Source: Pseudomonas sp. St316 (GTDB lineage: Bacteria; Pseudomonadota; Gammaproteobacteria; Pseudomonadales; Pseudomonadaceae). From it: DNA of 64,000 nucleotides. Position 1 is the stretch's first letter, and each line of letters opens with the position of its first letter. A program made the translations under genes and the position numbers. Under the pieces are notes generated by a model. It worked only from the letters and a program-made list of their open reading frames with translations. It was not told the origin of the DNA and did no database searches. Where the stretch lies: contig NZ_AP021901.1 of NCBI RefSeq assembly GCF_018325905.1, positions 3,782,001-3,846,000 on the forward strand. Reading direction: 5' to 3'. Positions 51,047 to 62,501 of this stretch are shown here, piece after piece.

Positions 51047-52144
51047 TCAAGAGAGGCTGGACAAGTAGTCGTCGTAAACAAACTCGCGAACCACCTCGAC
51101 GCTGCCGTCGAGTTGCTTCACTACGATGGACGGCATTTTCAGGCCGTTGAACCAGTTTTTCTTGACCATGGTGTAGCCCGCTGCGTCGATGAACGACAGC
51201 CGATCGCCGATGGACAGCGGACGATCGAATTGATACTCGCCAAAGATGTCTCCCGCCAGGCAGGATTTGCCACAAATCATGTAGGTGTGTTCGCCCTCGC
51301 TCGGTGCCAGCTTGGCGTCCAGGCGATAGATCAGCAGATCGAGCATGTGCGCCTCGATGGAGCTGTCGACCACGGCCAGGTGCTTGCCGTTGTAGAGCGT
51401 GTCGAGCACGGTGACTTCCAGCGACGCACTCTGGGTGATCGCGGCTTCACCCGGTTCCAGGTAAACCTGCACGCCATATTTCTGCGAAAAGGCCTTGAGG
51501 CGTGCGCAGAAGGCGTCCAGGGCATAGCCCTCGCCCGTGAAATGGATGCCACCACCGAGGCTGACCCACTCGACCTTATGCAATAGATGACCGAAACGTT
51601 CCTCGATGGTGCCCAACATCTGGTCGAACAAACCGAAATCGCCGTTCTCGCAGTTGTTGTGGAACATGAAGCCTGAGATATGCTCGATGACTTGCTCGAT
51701 TTTCACCGGATCCCATTCGCCCAGGCGGCTGAAGGGGCGCGCCGGGTCGGCCAGCAGGTAATCGGAGCTGCTCACTTGCGGATTGACCCGCAGGCCGCGG
51801 ACCTTGCCGGCCGAGGCGTCGGTGTAGCGCTGCAGTTGGCCGATGGAGTTGAAGATGATCTTGTCGCAGTTGGCGAGCATCTCTTCGATTTCGTCGTCGG
51901 CCCAGGCCACGCTATAGGCGTGGGTCTCGCCCGCGAACTTCTGCCGGCCGAGCTTGAGCTCGTAGAGCGACGACGACGTGGTGCCGTCCATGTACTGCTG
52001 CATCAGGTCGAACACCGACCAGGTGGCGAAGCACTTGAGCGCCAACAAGGCCTTGGCCCCGGACTGCTCACGCACATAGGCGATCTTCTGCATGTTCGCC
52101 AGCAGCTTTTGTTTGTCGATGAGGTAGTACGGCGTTTTGATCAT
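51047..52144 (-). CDS. nspC: Carboxynorspermidine decarboxylase
   Basis: This is a fold-type III PLP decarboxylase of 365 residues. KTPYYLIDKQKLLANM is the N-terminus; ALLALKCFATWSVFDLMQQY includes the PLP lysine; VEWVSLGGGIHFTGEGYALD is the phosphate-binding turn; the MICGKSCLAGDIFG block supplies the second active-site Cys and Asp. GGAGG lies eight bases before ATG 52144. The enzyme releases CO2 from carboxynorspermidine or carboxyspermidine. It is 25 bases before the synthase gene. Confidence 0.92.
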   Translation of the reverse strand: MIKTPYYLIDKQKLLANMQKIAYVREQSGAKALLALKCFATWSVFDLMQQYMDGTTSSSLYELKLGRQKFAGETHAYSVAWADDEIEEMLANCDKIIFNSIGQLQRYTDASAGKVRGLRVNPQVSSSDYLLADPARPFSRLGEWDPVKIEQVIEHISGFMFHNNCENGDFGLFDQMLGTIEERFGHLLHKVEWVSLGGGIHFTGEGYALDAFCARLKAFSQKYGVQVYLEPGEAAITQSASLEVTVLDTLYNGKHLAVVDSSIEAHMLDLLIYRLDAKLAPSEGEHTYMICGKSCLAGDIFGEYQFDRPLSIGDRLSFIDAAGYTMVKKNWFNGLKMPSIVVKQLDGSVEVVREFVYDDYLSSLS

Positions 52145-52398
52145 TTTCGAGGCCTCCGGGCAAGGCGAGCCAAAAAAGGATGCGCATTGTGCCTTCACTG
52201 ACTGCATATCGAAAGAGCGAAAAGCCCCGTTCACGCAATCACTCTGATCCAGGCCCGCGCTTTGCGATAACCGGACGTACCGACTGCCCTGGCGATGAAA
52301 TGCTGGATGATCGGGTAAAGAGGGGGTCACCGAAGAGGCGTCGATGCTCGAAGTGGAGCCATCGCTGATAGACGGCAATGGGCAACAACCGTCCGTGA

Positions 52399-53334
52399 TC
52401 AGTGCTGATGCATCAGGCCATGCAGAACGCCGAACCTCAGGCCCGGCTCGGAAGCGATCATCTGCGAGATACCGAAGACCTTGAACGCCGCCAGCATGAT
52501 CGCCAGGCCACCGGGCAGGATGCCCAGGCGATGGCTTTGCAAGCCGGCCAGTCTGAGCTGGTCGACATGACCGACTTCCAGCAACCGCAGCGACAGACGC
52601 AACAATCCACCGTAGGTAATGCCGCCTTGTCCACCCTCGTTGAAACCATTGGCCTTGAGCACTTTGGCCAACATCCGCGCCGTACCGGAAGAGCCGATCG
52701 CCTGCTGCCAACCCCGGCCACGATAACCCGCCGCGACTTTTTCAAACTGCAGGACAGCCACTCGCTCCGCCTCCAACAGCGCCTGGGCGGTGATGCATCC
52801 GCCTCGAAAGTAGCGCGCGCCAAAGGTGCCACTGCCGATGGCGATGCTTTCCGTCAGCAGCGGTTGAGCACCCTGCCCCAGAATCAATTCGGTCGAGCCA
52901 CCGCCGATGTCCACCACCAGACGCGTGTGCTCGACACCGGGCACCGTATGGGCAACACCGGCATACACCAGCCGGGCTTCTTCATGCCCGGACAGCACGT
53001 CGATCCGAAACCCCAGGTGCCGCTCGGCACTGGCCAGGAACAGCTGGGCATTCGCCGCTTCGCGCACGGCACTGGTCGCCACCGCCCGCACCCGTCCGGC
53101 TTCAAAGCCACGCAGTTTTTTGCCGAATCGAGCAAGAGCCTGCCAACCCCGATCCAGCGCCAGCTCGTCCAAAGCCCCGGCCTGCAGGCCCTCGGCCAAT
53201 CGGACCGGCTCACGCAGGGTCTTCACTTCCTGGATCACCCACTGCCGATTGCGCTTGACCGACTGGCCAATCATCAAGCGGAAGGCGTTAGAACCCAGGT
53301 CAATGGCCGCGAACAGCGGGGCGTCGCCTTTCAT
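52399..53334 (-). CDS. Ppx/GppA-family phosphatase, short form
   Basis: The 311-residue protein has FAAIDLGSNAFRLMIGQS (ATPase motif I), VVDIGGGSTELILG (phosphate 2) and AIGSSGTARMLAKV (adenosine-type motif). It lacks the C-terminal helical half of E. coli Ppx (about 510 residues), as in short Ppx2-type exopolyphosphatases. AAGGA lies upstream of ATG 53334. It is divergent from ppk2, so polyphosphate breakdown and synthesis are linked. Confidence 0.85.
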   Translation of the reverse strand: MKGDAPLFAAIDLGSNAFRLMIGQSVKRNRQWVIQEVKTLREPVRLAEGLQAGALDELALDRGWQALARFGKKLRGFEAGRVRAVATSAVREAANAQLFLASAERHLGFRIDVLSGHEEARLVYAGVAHTVPGVEHTRLVVDIGGGSTELILGQGAQPLLTESIAIGSGTFGARYFRGGCITAQALLEAERVAVLQFEKVAAGYRGRGWQQAIGSSGTARMLAKVLKANGFNEGGQGGITYGGLLRLSLRLLEVGHVDQLRLAGLQSHRLGILPGGLAIMLAAFKVFGISQMIASEPGLRFGVLHGLMHQH

Positions 53335-53654
53335 GAGCGGTGTTCCTTGATTCATCAGCCAGCAGGCACAAGCGCTGCCGGACTTCCCACGAGGGTGTGC
53401 GAGGATCCTGCCATGGCTTCGATGACACCTGGATGACACATCAGGCCCTCGTTCATGAAAATCAGATCCTTACCGACGAAATTTCGGGCGGTTATTGCGC
53501 ATTCGAGCGTAATCGATAAAACCCGATCGTGCAGGCATCCGCCTGGGAAAAACGTTTTAGCCAAGGGCAAGCGCGTGAAGCACAGATGACGGTCACCACT
53601 ATGTAACAAATTGCAACTAGCGTGGGTGGCGCCTCCACGACCGAGTTTTCCATC

Positions 53655-54572
53655 ATGCTTTCAACCCAGGACACCTTGGTACAACGCATCCACCGCGAAC
53701 TGCTCGATCACAGTGACGAAGAACTGGAGCTGGAGTTATCTGAAGACGGGCATGACTTGAATGACTTGTTCGATGAGCACTCTGCAGATAGCAGCGAGAA
53801 GGAAATCCGCCGACGGTATTTCAGCGAGCTGTTCCGCCTGCAAGGCGAATTGGTGAAGCTGCAAAGCTGGGTGGTCAAGACCGGACACAAGGTCGTGATC
53901 CTCTTCGAAGGACGCGATGCCGCCGGCAAGGGTGGCGTGATCAAGCGCATCACCCAGCGACTCAATCCCCGGGTCTGCCGCGTCGCCGCCCTGCCCGCCC
54001 CCAACGACCGCGAACGGACCCAATGGTACTTCCAACGCTACGTTTCGCATTTGCCGGCGGCGGGTGAAATCGTGCTGTTCGACCGCAGCTGGTACAACCG
54101 CGCCGGCGTCGAACAAGTCATGGGGTTCTGCACCGCCGACCAGTACGAAGAGTTCTTTCGTAGCGTGCCGGAATTCGAGCGGATGCTCGCCCGCTCCGGC
54201 ATCCAGTTGATCAAGTACTGGTTCTCCATTTCCGACCAGGAACAGCACCTGCGCTTTCTCAGTCGCATCCATGACCCGCTCAAGCAATGGAAGCTCAGCC
54301 CCATGGACCTGGAGTCCCGTCGGCGCTGGGAGGCCTATACCAAGGCCAAGGAGATCATGCTCGAACGCACGCACATCAGCGAGGCCCCCTGGTGGGTGGT
54401 GCACGCCGACGACAAGAAAAAAGCCCGGCTCAACTGCATCCATCACCTGCTTGGGCAAATGCCCTATGAAGAGGTGGAACTGCCGGCCATCGAACTGCCG
54501 CAGCGGGTGCGACAGCAAGACTACTCCCGCAGTCCGACGCCACCGGAGCTCATCGTGCCCCGGGTCTATTAA
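53655..54572 (+). CDS. ppk2: Polyphosphate kinase 2 (PPK2)
   Basis: Walker A VVILFEGRDAAGKGGVIKR, Walker B VLFDRSWYNRAGVE and a basic lid (RIHDPLKQWKLSPMDLESR) give a PPK2 class I kinase of 305 residues with an acidic N-terminal extension (DEELELELSEDGHDLNDL). It transfers phosphate from polyphosphate to nucleoside diphosphate. ATG 53655 is the supported start. It lies 68 bases before the phosphate permease. Confidence 0.9.
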   Translation: MLSTQDTLVQRIHRELLDHSDEELELELSEDGHDLNDLFDEHSADSSEKEIRRRYFSELFRLQGELVKLQSWVVKTGHKVVILFEGRDAAGKGGVIKRITQRLNPRVCRVAALPAPNDRERTQWYFQRYVSHLPAAGEIVLFDRSWYNRAGVEQVMGFCTADQYEEFFRSVPEFERMLARSGIQLIKYWFSISDQEQHLRFLSRIHDPLKQWKLSPMDLESRRRWEAYTKAKEIMLERTHISEAPWWVVHADDKKKARLNCIHHLLGQMPYEEVELPAIELPQRVRQQDYSRSPTPPELIVPRVY

Positions 54573-54640
54573 GGCCCGCCAGGCAGGGACGCCCGGCACC
54601 GAGCCCCTCACTTCCACCGCTCACTGAATCGGATTTCATC

Positions 54641-56260
54641 ATGACAAACCAGACCCTGGTCATGGACTCATCGAGTGCCATCGCCCCCAGTTCAAGACCG
54701 CAGCTCAACCGCAAACCGAGTGTCATCACCCTGGTGGTGTTTTTCGCCGTACTGGGCAGCGGCCTGCTGTTTACCGCCTACAGCCTGATGCACGACATGA
54801 ACGAACTCGGCACCGTGGTGACCACCTGGACGCCGTTCCTGCTGTTGGGCGTGGCGCTGCTGATTGCCCTTGGCTTCGAATTCGTCAACGGTTTCCACGA
54901 CACCGCCAACGCCGTGGCCACCGTCATTTATACCAATTCCATGGCGCCGAACTTCGCCGTGGCCTGGTCAGGCTTCTTCAACTTCCTCGGGGTGCTGCTC
55001 TCCAGCGGCGCAGTGGCCTTCGGCATCATCGCCCTGTTGCCCGTGGAACTGATCCTGCAAGTTGGCTCCTCCGCCGGCTTCGCCATGATCTTCGCCCTGC
55101 TGATCGCCGCCATCCTGTGGAACCTGGGCACCTGGTGGCTGGGCTTGCCGGCGTCGTCGTCCCATACCCTGATCGGCTCGATCATCGGCGTCGGTGTCGC
55201 CAATGCCCTGATGCACGGGCGTGACGGCACTAGCGGTGTGGACTGGGCCCAGGCGACCAAGATCGGCTATGCGTTGCTGTTGTCACCGCTGGTGGGCTTC
55301 GGTTGCGCTGCATTGCTGCTGCTGGCGCTGCGGGCCTTCGTCAAGAACCGCTCGCTGTACAAGGCCCCGGAAGGTAATACCCCGCCGCCCTGGTGGATCC
55401 GCGGCATGCTGATCCTGACCTGCACCGGCGTGTCATTCGCCCACGGCTCCAACGACGGTCAGAAAGGCATGGGCCTGATCATGCTGATCCTGGTCGGCAC
55501 CCTGCCGATGGCGTATGCGCTGAACCGCACCATGCCGGCCGACCAGGCGCTGCAATTCGCCGCCGTGGCGCAAGTTACCCAGCAAGCCCTGGTGAAGCAC
55601 TCGCCGCTGCCGGCCCCGACCGACCCGCGGGCGATCCTTACCGCCTACGTGGGCAGCAAGGAAGCGACGCCGCAATTGGTACCAGCCCTGGCGGCGATGA
55701 CCGGCAGCATTGGCGCCGAGGTCAAGGGCTACGGCTCGCTGGCCAAGGTCCCCGCCGAAGCCGTGGGCAACGTGCGCAACGACATGTACCTGACCAGCGA
55801 AACCATTCGCCTGATGGACAAGAACAAAGTCGCTCATTTCGACGCCGACACCGGCGCCCAGCTGCAATTGTTCAAGCAGCAGATCGACAACTCCACGCGG
55901 TTCATTCCACTGTGGGTGAAAATCGCCGTGGCCATCGCCCTCGGCCTGGGCACCATGGTCGGCTGGAAGCGCATCGTGGTGACGGTGGGTGAGAAAATCG
56001 GCAAGACCCACCTGACCTACGCCCAAGGTGCCTCGGCCGAAACCGTCGCCATGCTGACCATCGGTGCCGCCGACATGTTCGGTTTGCCGGTGTCCACGAC
56101 CCATGTGCTGTCCTCCGGCGTGGCCGGCACCATGGTCGCCAACGGTTCTGGCTTGCAGATGCGCACCATCCGCAACCTGGTGATGGCCTGGGTACTGACG
56201 CTGCCTGCTGCCATCCTCCTTTCCGGCAGCCTCTACTGGTTGTTCACCAAGCTGTTCTGA
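54641..56260 (+). CDS. Inorganic phosphate transporter (PiT family)
   Basis: The 539-residue membrane protein has about ten hydrophobic segments and the two PiT signatures: GFEFVNGFHDTANAVATVIY and, in the second half, IGAADMFGLPVSTTHVLSSG. SSHTLIGSIIGVGVANALMH is the mirrored motif. A cytoplasmic loop of about 150 residues lies between the halves. It imports metal-phosphate with protons. Gene order ppk2-pit suggests phosphate uptake tied to polyphosphate storage. Confidence 0.9.
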   Translation: MTNQTLVMDSSSAIAPSSRPQLNRKPSVITLVVFFAVLGSGLLFTAYSLMHDMNELGTVVTTWTPFLLLGVALLIALGFEFVNGFHDTANAVATVIYTNSMAPNFAVAWSGFFNFLGVLLSSGAVAFGIIALLPVELILQVGSSAGFAMIFALLIAAILWNLGTWWLGLPASSSHTLIGSIIGVGVANALMHGRDGTSGVDWAQATKIGYALLLSPLVGFGCAALLLLALRAFVKNRSLYKAPEGNTPPPWWIRGMLILTCTGVSFAHGSNDGQKGMGLIMLILVGTLPMAYALNRTMPADQALQFAAVAQVTQQALVKHSPLPAPTDPRAILTAYVGSKEATPQLVPALAAMTGSIGAEVKGYGSLAKVPAEAVGNVRNDMYLTSETIRLMDKNKVAHFDADTGAQLQLFKQQIDNSTRFIPLWVKIAVAIALGLGTMVGWKRIVVTVGEKIGKTHLTYAQGASAETVAMLTIGAADMFGLPVSTTHVLSSGVAGTMVANGSGLQMRTIRNLVMAWVLTLPAAILLSGSLYWLFTKLF

Positions 56261-56265
56261 CCAAT

Positions 56266-56807
56266 GTGTACGAGCTTGCTCGCGATGGCGATGTGTCAGT
56301 CACAAACCTTGCAACTGGCCCTCCGCTATCGCGAGCAAGCTCGCTCCCACAAGGGTTGTGGGTGAGCCTGGGATCGCCGCCCTGCCGTAGCTTCTTCATC
56401 TGGCAGCAAAGAGGTCTCATAAGACTGAGGCCTCGCGCGCGATCTCCTCCCGCCACCTGCCAATGTGGGAGCGAGCTTGCTCGCGATGGCGGTGTGTCAG
56501 TCACAAACCTTGCAACTGGCCCTCCGCTATCGCGAGCAAGCTCGCTCCCACAAGGGTTGTGGGTGAGCCTGGGATCGCCGCCCTGCCGTAGCCTCTTCAT
56601 CTGGCAGCAAAGAGGTCTCATAAGACTGAGGCCTCGCGCGCGATCTCCTCCCGCCACCTGCCAATGTGGGAGCGAGCTTGCTCGCGATGGCGGTGTGTCA
56701 GTCACAAACCTTGCAACTGGCCCTCCGCTATCGCGAGCAAGCTCGCTCCCACAAGGGTTGTGGGTGAGCCTGGGATCGCCGCCCTGCCGTAGCTTCTTCA
56801 TCTGGCA
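56266..56807. repeat. 201-bp tandem repeat, about 2.7 copies, each with a REP doublet
   Basis: Copies begin at 56266 (with a two-base deletion), 56465 and 56666; the third stops at about 56807. Each unit carries GTGGGAGCGAGCTTGCTCGC and its inverted partner, then a common spacer (GGTTGTGGGTGAGCCTGGGA...AAGAGGTCTCATAAGACTG). The copies are nearly identical, so the expansion is recent. Frames inside are repeats on both strands and are not genes. Confidence 0.9.
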
Positions 56808-56920
56808 AGCCAGAAACGGTTAACATCCCTCTCCTTCGTCTACCCTCACAGAGCGGCGTACCGTCCTCCACGTGGGCGTATGCGTCACCATTCCTTGCCT
56901 TCATGTAACGGAGATCCTCC

Positions 56921-57772
56921 ATGCTCAAGCGTTCCCTGGCATTGGCCGTCGGCGTTGCCCTGTCGTTTTGCAGCCTGCTGACCCAGGCCGCCGACACCCT
57001 GAAAGTCAGTGCGATTCCCGATGAGGCCCCGACCGAACTGCTGCGCAAGTTCAAGCCGCTGGGTGCCTATCTGGAACAGCAAACCGGCATGAAAGTCGAG
57101 TTCGTACCCGTCAGCGACTACCCCGCCGTGGTCGAAGCACTGGCCACCGACCGGATCGACATGGCCTGGCTGGGTGGCTTCACCTTCGTGCAGGCACGCC
57201 TGAAAACCGGCAATGCCATTCCCTTGGTACAGCGTGAACAGGACGCCCAGTTCACCAGTAAATTCATCACCGCCGACCCGGCCGTCAAATCCCTCGCCGA
57301 CCTCAAGGGCAAGACCTTTGCCTTCGGTTCGGTGTCGTCGACGTCCGGTAGCCTCATGCCGCGCTATTTCATGCTCAAGGACGGCATCAAGCCTGAAAGC
57401 TACTTCAGTCGCGTGGGCTACTCGGGCGCCCATGACGCCACCGTCGCCTGGGTCCAGGCCGGCAAAGTGGACGCTGGGGTGCTGAATGCCAGCGTCTGGG
57501 AAAAACTGGTCGCCGCTGGCAAAGTCGACACGACCAAGGTCAAGGTCTTCGCCACCACCCCGGCCTACTTCGACTACAACTGGACGGTGCGCGGTACCCT
57601 CGACCCCGCGTTGGCGGCCAAGATAAAGGCAGCCTTCCTGGCACTCGATCCGGCCAACCCGAAGGACAAGGAAATCCTCGACCTGCAGGCCGCCAGTCGC
57701 TTCATCGAAACCAAGCCTGAGAACTACAAGGGCATCGAGGAAGCCGCACGCGCCGCCGAACTGCTCAAATGA
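56921..57772 (+). CDS. PhnD-like ABC substrate-binding protein (putative selenate/phosphonate type)
   Basis: A signal peptide ([12 protein letters not shown]) is followed by [51 protein letters not shown] and [19 protein letters not shown], the pattern of PhnD/PtxB-type proteins. A group with this signature is annotated in Pseudomonas as a putative selenate transporter; the ligand is not proved here. At 283 residues it is full length. The start of the ATPase gene overlaps its stop. Confidence 0.85.
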   Translation: MLKRSLALAVGVALSFCSLLTQAADTLKVSAIPDEAPTELLRKFKPLGAYLEQQTGMKVEFVPVSDYPAVVEALATDRIDMAWLGGFTFVQARLKTGNAIPLVQREQDAQFTSKFITADPAVKSLADLKGKTFAFGSVSSTSGSLMPRYFMLKDGIKPESYFSRVGYSGAHDATVAWVQAGKVDAGVLNASVWEKLVAAGKVDTTKVKVFATTPAYFDYNWTVRGTLDPALAAKIKAAFLALDPANPKDKEILDLQAASRFIETKPENYKGIEEAARAAELLK

Positions 57773-58566
57773 CCCTGCAACTGACCCAGGTCAGCGTTAC
57801 CCATGCCAACGGCGTCCAGGCGCTGCGGGGCATCGACCTGCACATCGGTGCCGGCGAACAGGTCGCCATCATCGGCCCGTCTGGCGCGGGCAAGTCGAGC
57901 CTGCTCAACCTGCTCGCCACCGCCCTGCGCCCGGGTAGCGGCGAGCTGCAGTTGCTCGGTGAGCGCGCCTGGCATCTGTCTGCCCGCCAGCGTCAGCGCC
58001 TGCGCGCGCGCATCGGCCTGATCCACCAATCGCCGCCCCTGCCGCCGCGTCAACGCGTGGTCACGGCGGTTTTGGCCGGAAAGCTCGGCCAGTGGGGCAT
58101 CGGCAAAAGCCTGTTGAACCTGCTGCATCCGCTGGATATTCCGGGCGCCAGGGCAGCGTTGGCCCGGCTGGACCTGGGCGACAAATTGTTCGCGCAATGC
58201 CAGCAGCTGTCGGGCGGACAGCTGCAACGCGTAGGCATTGCCCGGGTGTTGTACCAGGCACCTGAGGTGTTGCTGGCCGATGAACCGGTTTCGGCCATGG
58301 ACCCGGTATTGGCCCAGCACACGCTTTCGGTGCTTTGCCGCCATGCCCGGGAGCACAACGTCACCCTGGTCGCCAGCTTGCACGCGGTGGAGCTGGCCTT
58401 GGCGCACTTTTCCCGGGTCATTGGCCTGCGTGATGGACAGATCCTGTTCGACCTGCCCACCGACGCAGTCGACCGTCCGTTGCTCGACACGCTCTACGCC
58501 AACGAACAGCTACAGTCTTCGCCAACGCCCCCCTCTTCCTTGAGCGTGCAGATCCCCCGATGCTGA
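57769..58566 (+). CDS. PhnC-like ABC ATP-binding protein
   Basis: Walker [20 protein letters not shown], signature [17 protein letters not shown], Walker [14 protein letters not shown] and switch His in [15 protein letters not shown] are intact over 265 residues. It energises the importer formed with the two PhnE-like permeases. It overlaps both neighbours by four to seven bases. Confidence 0.9.
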   Translation: MTLQLTQVSVTHANGVQALRGIDLHIGAGEQVAIIGPSGAGKSSLLNLLATALRPGSGELQLLGERAWHLSARQRQRLRARIGLIHQSPPLPPRQRVVTAVLAGKLGQWGIGKSLLNLLHPLDIPGARAALARLDLGDKLFAQCQQLSGGQLQRVGIARVLYQAPEVLLADEPVSAMDPVLAQHTLSVLCRHAREHNVTLVASLHAVELALAHFSRVIGLRDGQILFDLPTDAVDRPLLDTLYANEQLQSSPTPPSSLSVQIPRC

Positions 58567-59387
58567 CACGCGATACCCGAGACCCCGCCAGCCGCCCGCG
58601 CCTGCTGCTCACGCTGCTGGCCCTCGTCCTGCTGTGGCCGGGCATCCAGTTCAGCGAACTGGACCTCGGCGTACTGCTGGCAAGCGACAGCCAGAGCGAG
58701 ATGGGCCGGTTCGTCGCGGCGTTCTGGCCTCCCGCCCATGGCGACGAATTCGTTGAGCTGCTGTGGCAAGCCACCTTGCAGACGCTGGCCATCGCCACGG
58801 CGGGCATGGCGTTGGCGTTGCTGCTGGCGATGCCCGCAAGCCTGCTGGCCAGCCGCGCCCTGTCGCTGTCGGCGGCCTCCCGTGCCGGACACCCGGGTTA
58901 TTGGGGAAAACTGCTGCGCTGGCCGGTGCGCGGCTTGCTGATCTTCCTGCGCAGCGTCCCGGAAATTGTCTGGGCCTTGCTCTTCGTGCGCGCCGTCGGC
59001 CTCGGCCCCACGGCCGGCGTACTGGCGATCGCCATTACCTACAGCGGCATGCTGGGCAAGGTCTACGCGGAAATCTACGAATCGGTCGACCAGCGTCCGG
59101 CCCACGCACTCTTGCAATCGGGCAGCAGCCGGCTCGCGGCCTTCTGCTATGGGATCCTGCCCAATGTCGCGGCGGAGCTGTTGTCGTACACGGTGTATCG
59201 CTGGGAATGCGCCATCCGCGCCTCGGTCGTGATGGGCTTCGTCGGTGCCGGGGGCTTGGGCCAGCAAATGGACCTGTCGCTGCGAATGTTCGCTGGCGGT
59301 GAAGTGGCCAGCCTGCTGCTGACGTTCCTGATGCTGGTGTTGCTCGCCGATCAGCTCAGCCGCCTGCTGCGCTGGAGGCTGGCATGA
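58560..59387 (+). CDS. PhnE-like ABC permease 1
   Basis: This 275-residue integral membrane protein has about six helices and the family loop [20 protein letters not shown] with [20 protein letters not shown] and [19 protein letters not shown]. It forms the channel with the second permease directly downstream. The gene overlaps both neighbours. Confidence 0.9.
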   Translation: MLTRDTRDPASRPRLLLTLLALVLLWPGIQFSELDLGVLLASDSQSEMGRFVAAFWPPAHGDEFVELLWQATLQTLAIATAGMALALLLAMPASLLASRALSLSAASRAGHPGYWGKLLRWPVRGLLIFLRSVPEIVWALLFVRAVGLGPTAGVLAIAITYSGMLGKVYAEIYESVDQRPAHALLQSGSSRLAAFCYGILPNVAAELLSYTVYRWECAIRASVVMGFVGAGGLGQQMDLSLRMFAGGEVASLLLTFLMLVLLADQLSRLLRWRLA

Positions 59388-60151
59388 ATCGCCTGATCAA
59401 CGCGGTCATTGTCCTGTGCATCGGTGCGGCAGTCGTCGCCTCGTTCGTCTACCTGGGCATCGACCTGGGCGAGCTCGGCGACAGCGGCAATCTGCACCAG
59501 ATGGGCGCTTATGCGCAGCGCTTTCTCAGCCCGGACCTGAGCCTGGGCCATCTGAAGGCGATCGGCCACGGCGCCCTGGAAACCCTCGCCATGTCGGCCC
59601 TTGGCACCCTCCTGGCAGCGGTGTTCGGCCTGCTGCTGGCTTTGCCTGCGGCCGGGCGCTTCGGCTGGCCGCTGCAGAGCGCTTCGCGGCTGCTGCTCAA
59701 TGCCTTGCGCGCGGTTCCAGAACTGGTGTGGGCGGCCCTGATGGTCCTGGCCGCCGGGCTCGGCCCCAATGCCGGCACCCTGGCCTTAGCCCTGCACACC
59801 ACCGGCGTGCTCGGCCGGCTGTTCGCCGAAGCCCTGGAAAATACCCCGTCCGAACCGGCCGACGCCATCCGCCTGCAAGGTGGCAATGCCGTATTGGCGT
59901 TCTGCTACGGCACGCTGCCCAACCTCCTGCCCCAGCTACTGGCCTATGTCCTGTACCGCTGGGAAAACAATATCCGCATGGCCAGCGTGCTCGGCTTCGT
60001 CGGCGCCGGGGGCTTGGGGCAAATGCTCTACGTCAGCCTCAGCCTGTTCCAGGAAGCCCAAGGCAGCACGGTGATACTGGCTATGCTATTGCTGGTTCTG
60101 GCGGTCGATACGTTGAGCAGTTGGAGTCGCCAGCGCTGGGTCAAGGCCTGA
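59384..60151 (+). CDS. PhnE-like ABC permease 2
   Basis: The 255-residue homologue of the preceding permease has ALENTPSEPADAIRLQGGNA, FCYGTLPNLLPQLLAYVLYR and [19 protein letters not shown]. Tandem PhnE-like genes are usual in this transporter type. It ends just before a REP doublet. Confidence 0.9.
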   Translation: MNRLINAVIVLCIGAAVVASFVYLGIDLGELGDSGNLHQMGAYAQRFLSPDLSLGHLKAIGHGALETLAMSALGTLLAAVFGLLLALPAAGRFGWPLQSASRLLLNALRAVPELVWAALMVLAAGLGPNAGTLALALHTTGVLGRLFAEALENTPSEPADAIRLQGGNAVLAFCYGTLPNLLPQLLAYVLYRWENNIRMASVLGFVGAGGLGQMLYVSLSLFQEAQGSTVILAMLLLVLAVDTLSSWSRQRWVKA

Positions 60152-60195
60152 GGCCCAGGAGTAAAACCAACCCTTTCAGTGAAACCACACCACCT

Positions 60196-60283
60196 GTGGG
60201 AGCGAGCTTGCTCGCGATGGCGACGGCACAGCCGACATCAATGTTGACTGACCTGGCCCTATCGCGAGCAGGCTCGCTCCCAC
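60196..60283. repeat. REP doublet after the PhnE-like operon
   Basis: GTGGGAGCGAGCTTGCTCGC at 60196 faces an inverted copy ending at 60283 (atcgcgagcaggctcgctcc). It is placed between convergent genes, as these elements often are, and could also act as a transcription end. Confidence 0.85.
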
Positions 60284-60346
60284 ATTTGATCCCGATCGCC
60301 CTCAAAATCTTCTGTGCGAGCTCGCACACCGCGATTCGGCACTGCT

Positions 60347-61270
60347 CTAGACCCTCTCCATCAGCGCCCCTTGCGCATCCGCCTCCCCCTGCAACAGCTC
60401 GATCACCCAGTCGATAAAGACCCGCACCCTGGGCGACAACTGTCGATGGGGCGGGTACACCGCTGAGATCGGCCACGTTGGCACGTTGTAATCCTCAAGT
60501 ACCTGAACCAACCGGCCCTCGGCCAACTGCTGTTGCACGTGATAACGCGGCGCCTGGATCAAGCCGAATCCCGCTTCACAGGCCGCCACATAGGCGTCGG
60601 CATTGTTGACGTTCAAGTCACTGGGCAATTGCATTTCGCGCACCCGCCCCGCCACCTCGAATTCGAACGGGAAAAACCGCCCATTGCCGGACGCAAACCC
60701 GACGGCCCGATGCGTCGTCAGATCATCCAACTGCCCGGGCGTGCCGGCGCGGGCCAGATAGCCAGGGCTGGCACACGTCAGTTGATGCAGGCGCACGATG
60801 GGGCGAGCCACCAGTGCCTGGTCGACGACATTGCCGGCGCGGATTACACAATCCACGCCCTCGCGCTGCAAATGGACCTGGCGGTCATGGAAACCGATGT
60901 CCAGTTGCAACGCCGGGTAGCGGCGATAGAAATCCGGCAGGCGCGGCACGATCCAGGTGCAACCAAAGGCAATGGGCATGTCCACTTTCAAAGTGCCGCG
61001 CGGTTGGCTGCGTTGCGCCGATAACGAGCTTTCGAGGTCATCGAGGTCGTCCAGCAACTGCCCGCTGCGCTGGTAATACGCTTGCCCATCGAGCGTTGCG
61101 CGCACCTGCCGGGTGGTGCGTTGCAACAGTTGCACGCCCAAATGGGCCTCCAACTGCTGAATCAACAGGCTGACAGTGGCCCGCGGCAGCCCAAGGTCAT
61201 CGGCCGCCTTGCCAAAACCGCCCAATTCAACGATGCGCCGGAACACCTGCATGGCCTGCAATCGGTCCAA
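60347..61270 (-). CDS. LysR-family transcriptional regulator
   Basis: The N-terminal winged helix reads MQVFRRIVELGGFGKAADDL, GLPRATVSLLIQQLEAHLGV; the rest is the two-lobed LysR effector domain (LKVDMPIAFGCTWIVPRLPD). TTG 61270 gives the family-typical start DRLQAMQVF; ATG 61252 is an alternative. It diverges from the aldo/keto reductase gene with about 113 bases between, so it probably controls it. Confidence 0.9.
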   Translation of the reverse strand: MDRLQAMQVFRRIVELGGFGKAADDLGLPRATVSLLIQQLEAHLGVQLLQRTTRQVRATLDGQAYYQRSGQLLDDLDDLESSLSAQRSQPRGTLKVDMPIAFGCTWIVPRLPDFYRRYPALQLDIGFHDRQVHLQREGVDCVIRAGNVVDQALVARPIVRLHQLTCASPGYLARAGTPGQLDDLTTHRAVGFASGNGRFFPFEFEVAGRVREMQLPSDLNVNNADAYVAACEAGFGLIQAPRYHVQQQLAEGRLVQVLEDYNVPTWPISAVYPPHRQLSPRVRVFIDWVIELLQGEADAQGALMERV

Positions 61271-61383
61271 TGTCTTGTCTCACTATTTAGATATCACGAA
61301 TAGTTAAACCAATAATCGTGGATTTATCCAGGAAACCGCCTGATAGAGACTGCACAGGTCGTTCATTTCCAGGAGCAATCAGC

Positions 61384-62379
<996 letters not shown>

Positions 62380-62501
62380 TCCATCGGCTGGGCTGGTGGT
62401 TTCGACAAGCCGGATTCAAGCAGGCGCCCGCCCAGCCGATAACCCTATCAATAATAACTCCCAGACCTCCGGGCTCTGCCAGTTGCATAGGGTAATGATC
62501 A

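Noticed and set aside
53335..53654. Pho box between ppx and ppk2
   Set aside because: I looked for paired CTGTCAT-like repeats 11 bases apart; only weak partial matches are present.
56266..56807. CRISPR-like array
   Set aside because: The unit is 201 bases with identical spacers and contains REP doublets; CRISPR repeats are short with unique spacers, and no cas gene is present.
56244..56823. 185-residue frames on both strands with internal peptide repeats
   Set aside because: They come from the 201-bp tandem repeat with REP sequences, not from genes.
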